Part shown: positions 61,651-64,000 of the stretch, one piece after another
Position numbering within the stretch: position 1 is the first letter of the stretch
Layout: each line of letters opens with the position of its first letter
Assembly (NCBI RefSeq): GCF_000194155.1
Contig: NZ_GL877883.1
Location: forward strand, 277,832-341,831
Direction: 5' to 3'
From: Saccharopolyspora spinosa NRRL 18395
GTDB taxonomy: Bacteria > Actinomycetota > Actinomycetes > Mycobacteriales > Pseudonocardiaceae
DNA length: 64,000 nt
Translations under genes and position numbers: made by a program
Notes under the pieces: model-generated
Seen by the model: the letters and a program-made list of their open reading frames with translations, nothing else
Databases searched by the model: none
Told to the model about the DNA's origin: nothing

Positions 61651-61851
61651 TCACACCTGGCGCTCGAAGGTGACCAGCAGACCCTCGACGCCACCCGGGC
61701 CCACCCGGCCCTTGACGTCCGCACCAGTGATCGCCTTCAGCTGCCAACCGTCGGCGCCGTGGTCGTTGAGGACCCGCTCCAGCTTGTCTCCGGACATCTT
61801 GCCGCCGAGCCACTTCTCCCGGAGCTCCACGACCTTGTACTGGTACGGCAT
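61651..61851 (-). CDS. DUF4177 domain protein
   Basis: 66 residues from ATG 61851. Matches the DUF4177 pattern: YQYKVVELREKW at the start and LERVLNDHGADGWQLKAITG in the middle, ending in a strand (GLLVTFERQ). Small cytoplasmic protein of unknown function, widespread in bacteria. Confidence 0.85.
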   Translation of the reverse strand: MPYQYKVVELREKWLGGKMSGDKLERVLNDHGADGWQLKAITGADVKGRVGPGGVEGLLVTFERQV

Positions 61852-61916
61852 CGTCTCTCCCCGTCAGCGCGAACACATGTCATGGGGTGAACGATGCACG
61901 GCCGCCGCGGGTTCCG

Positions 61917-62225
61917 TCAGGGACCGCAGGTGCTGTCCGGCGCTGGGGCCAAGAACTCGGTGGCGGCCCAGCGCGCGTCGCCGAGATCGCGGAAGCCGCC
62001 GACCACATTGGGCGTCGCGGCCACCTCCGCGCCCTGGCGCAGCTCGCCCACCCGGGCGTTCCCGGAGCTGGGACCGGAGCGGACGTTGAGCACGTCGGCG
62101 GTGACCCGGAACGTGCACGGCTCGGGTCCGCCGAAACCGCTGCCGGCCTGTCCGGTGCCGATCAGGTAGCTCACCCCGAGGACACCAGCGCCAATGAGCA
62201 GCAACGAGCGGGGCAGCAGGAACAT
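61917..62225 (-). CDS. Membrane-anchored or secreted SH3b-like protein
   Basis: 102 residues from ATG 62225 with GGGAGG 6 nt upstream. An N-terminal hydrophobic segment (SLLLIGAGVLGVSYLIGTG) is a signal anchor or signal peptide; then an SH3b-type domain: ADVLNVRSGPSSGNARVGELRQGAEV with the characteristic LNVRSGPS motif. Cysteines at 37 and 100 may form a disulfide. SH3b domains bind cell-wall peptides. Confidence 0.8.
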   Translation of the reverse strand: MFLLPRSLLLIGAGVLGVSYLIGTGQAGSGFGGPEPCTFRVTADVLNVRSGPSSGNARVGELRQGAEVAATPNVVGGFRDLGDARWAATEFLAPAPDSTCGP

Positions 62226-62411
62226 GGCATACCTCCCTGGTCGACCACGGCCGTCCAAGCCACAGCGTCCGACGCCGGAAGCGGCGACGGAACCCGGAGC
62301 ACCCGTCGGCACGCCCGGTTCAACGCCTCGGGTGTCGCCCGCCCGGCGTTCGAGCGCGGGCTGTAGCCCGATTGAATCGCTCGCACGACCGCACGATTCA
62401 AGGGCCTCGCG

Positions 62412-62733
62412 TTGGACGCACCGGACCACCACGCACAGGCGGACTGGTGGTGCAGGGCGCTCGGCTACGTCCGTCGGGACCAGCAGACCGGCGCCGCGGA
62501 GCCCCGCCGCGTGGCCGGTGCCGATCGTCGACCCGGCCGGCGTCGATCCGCTGAACTGGCTCAACCCGGTTCCAGATCCGAGGAGCGGGAAGAACCGGAT
62601 GCACCTGGACGTCATCGGCGACCGCGCTGAACTACTCGCCTTGGACGCCACCTTGTCCGCGCCCGCGACGCCGAGATCGACCGGGACATCCTCGCCGACC
62701 CGAGGGCAACGAGTTCTGCGTCTTCGCCCCCTG
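62412..62733 (+). pseudogene. VOC (glyoxalase-fold) protein, multiply frameshifted
   Basis: Pieces of one VOC domain appear in successive plus-strand frames: ALDAPDHHAQADWWCRALGY, then PLNWLNPVPDPRSGKNRMHLDV, then EIDRDILADP and EGNEFCVFAP up to TGA 62731-62733. At least three indels separate them. The KNRMHLDV strand and GNEFCVF end are typical of the family. Not functional as read. Confidence 0.75.
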
Positions 62734-62749
62734 ACGCCCGGAAAACCGA

Positions 62750-62779
62750 AACGCCGCCCCCCGCGAGGGGGACGGCGTT
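62750..62779 (-). terminator. Terminator of icd
   Basis: On the minus strand, 13-bp GC-rich stem (62779-62767 with 62762-62750, one G-T pair) and a 4-nt loop, followed by TCGGTTTT. It lies 18 nt after the icd stop. Confidence 0.85.
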
Positions 62780-62797
62780 CTCACCAGGTGCCGAAGA

Positions 62798-64000
62798 TCA
62801 GCGGTCGGCCATCTTCTTCTGGAGGTTCTCGTCCAACGCCGCGAGGAACTCCTCGGTGGTCTGGAACGCCTGGTCGCCGCCGACGAGCAGCGCCAGGTCC
62901 TTGGTCATCTTGCCGCTCTCGACGGTCTCGATGACGACCCTCTCCAGGGTGTCGGCGAAGCCGACGACCTCCGGGGTCGAGTCCAGCTTGCCGCGGTGCT
63001 GCAGGCCCCGGGTCCAGGCGAAGATCGACGCGATCGGGTTCGTCGAGGTCGGCTTGCCCTGCTGGTGCTGACGGTAGTGGCGGGTCACCGTGCCGTGCGC
63101 GGCCTCGGCCTCCACCTTGCCGTCGGCGGTCATCAGGACCGAGGTCATCAGGCCCAGCGAGCCGAAGCCCTGCGCCACGGTGTCGGACTGCACGTCACCG
63201 TCGTAGTTCTTGCAGGCCCAGACGTAGCCGCCCTCCCACTTCAGGGCGCTGGCGACCATGTCGTCGATCAGCCGGTGCTCGTAGGTGATGCCCTTGGCGT
63301 CGAACTCGGCCTTGTACTCGTTGTCGAAGACCTCCTGGAACACGTCCTTGAACATGCCGTCGTAGGCCTTGAGGATCGTGTTCTTGGTCGACATGTAGAC
63401 CGGGTAGCCGCGCTCGAGCCCGTAGCGGAAGGACGCGCGCGCGAACTCCTCGATGGACTTGCGGTAGTTGTACATCGCCATCGCGACGCCGCCGTCCGCA
63501 CCGAACTTGGCGACCTCGAACTCGATCGGCTCGCCACCGTCCTCCGGGGTGAAGGTCACGGTGACGGTGCCCGGGCCGGGGACCTTGAAGTCGGTGGCCT
63601 TGTACTGGTCGCCGTGCGCATGACGGCCGATGACGATCGGCTTCGTCCAGGTCGGCACGTAGCGCGGGATGTTGGAGATCACGATCGGCTCGCGGAAGAT
63701 GACGCCGCCGAGGATGTTGCGGATCGTCCCGTTCGGGCTCCGCCACATCTTCTTCAGGCCGAACTCCTCCACGCGGGCTTCGTCCGGGGTGATGGTGGCG
63801 CACTTCACGCCGACGCCGTGCTTGGCGATGGCGTTGGCCGCATCGACCGTGACCTGGTCGTCGGTGGCGTCCCGGTGCTCGATGCCAAGGTCGTAGTAGT
63901 CGAGGTTGATGTCCAGGTACGGGTGGATCAGCTTGTCCTTGATGAAGGACCAGATGATCCGGGTCATCTCATCGCCGTCGAGCTCGGCTACGGTGCCCTG
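62798..64000 (-). CDS. icd: NADP-dependent isocitrate dehydrogenase (N-terminus cut by window edge)
   Basis: The frame is open to the last base of the window, where it reads QGTVAELDGDEMTRIIW; a few N-terminal residues lie beyond. The ATG at 63967 is internal. Oxidative decarboxylation of isocitrate to 2-oxoglutarate in the TCA cycle. It is of the eukaryote-like dimeric type: DYYDLGIEHRDATDDQVT, KCATITPDEARVEEFGLKKMWRSPNGTIRN (substrate Ser/Asn), DDMVASALKWEGGYVWACKNYDGDVQSD (metal Asp residues) and the NADP-binding HGTVTRHYR. Companion of sdhCDAB in central metabolism. Confidence 0.96.
   Translation of the reverse strand, partial: QGTVAELDGDEMTRIIWSFIKDKLIHPYLDINLDYYDLGIEHRDATDDQVTVDAANAIAKHGVGVKCATITPDEARVEEFGLKKMWRSPNGTIRNILGGVIFREPIVISNIPRYVPTWTKPIVIGRHAHGDQYKATDFKVPGPGTVTVTFTPEDGGEPIEFEVAKFGADGGVAMAMYNYRKSIEEFARASFRYGLERGYPVYMSTKNTILKAYDGMFKDVFQEVFDNEYKAEFDAKGITYEHRLIDDMVASALKWEGGYVWACKNYDGDVQSDTVAQGFGSLGLMTSVLMTADGKVEAEAAHGTVTRHYRQHQQGKPTSTNPIASIFAWTRGLQHRGKLDSTPEVVGFADTLERVVIETVESGKMTKDLALLVGGDQAFQTTEEFLAALDENLQKKMADR

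Overview
The window is high-GC actinobacterial DNA. It carries an F420 gene (fbiC), a Streptomyces-type subtilisin inhibitor, WhiJ/BldB-like regulator pairs (XRE-DUF5753 with DUF397), an SAV2177-type methyltransferase, and several promoters in which a TANNNT box lies 6-7 nt before the start codon (leaderless mRNAs). A filamentous Pseudonocardiales member of the Saccharopolyspora type is the best guess; this is inference from gene content, not a database match.

Layout. 1-4554: a tightly coupled operon of unrecognised proteins, one with an HEXXH zinc-protease motif. 4785-6411: a decayed cytochrome P450 holding a 57-bp perfect palindrome, then a MarR regulator. 6499-9777: deoC and two aldehyde dehydrogenase genes, the second lacking the catalytic half. 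9746-11142: decayed PadR/HAAS pair and a SMI1/KNR4 protein. 11394-16970: an acidic internally duplicated protein, an ECF-like sigma factor, an IclR regulator, adenosine deaminase and a coiled-coil protein. 16997-24487: thymidine phosphorylase, cytidine deaminase and a four-gene nucleoside ABC transporter, which with deoC and add make a nucleoside uptake and salvage region. 24931-28453: sdhCDAB. 28519-37390: small membrane protein, D,D-carboxypeptidase, YihY-type protein, trpS, fbiC and a secreted S8 protease.

37501-41115 is a lower-GC accessory patch: integrase remnant, DUF397/XRE pair, small proteins (one frameshifted), a GNAT acetyltransferase. 41310-45665: ferredoxin reductase-like protein, a PIMT-like methyltransferase preceded by a 36-residue highly charged peptide gene (an imiditide-type RiPP candidate), TetR and DHFR-like genes. 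46155-50193: exonuclease III, a two-component remnant, SAV2177 methyltransferase, and a second XRE/DUF397 module with striking palindromes. 50500-53104 is a graveyard: UvrA-like, ribokinase, nucleoside hydrolase and adenosine deaminase fragments around an intact acid phosphatase lipoprotein gene. 53284-54695: a BNR-repeat protein coupled to a MoaD/ThiS-like protein.

54948-60853 is a cluster of small secreted proteins: four paralogues of a Gly/Asn-rich two-cysteine family, two Gln/Asn-rich proteins, a subtilisin inhibitor and a beta-trefoil-like protein, several with their own terminators. The window ends with tRNA-Val(GAC), a DUF4177 protein, an SH3-like protein, a broken VOC gene and the 3' part of icd.
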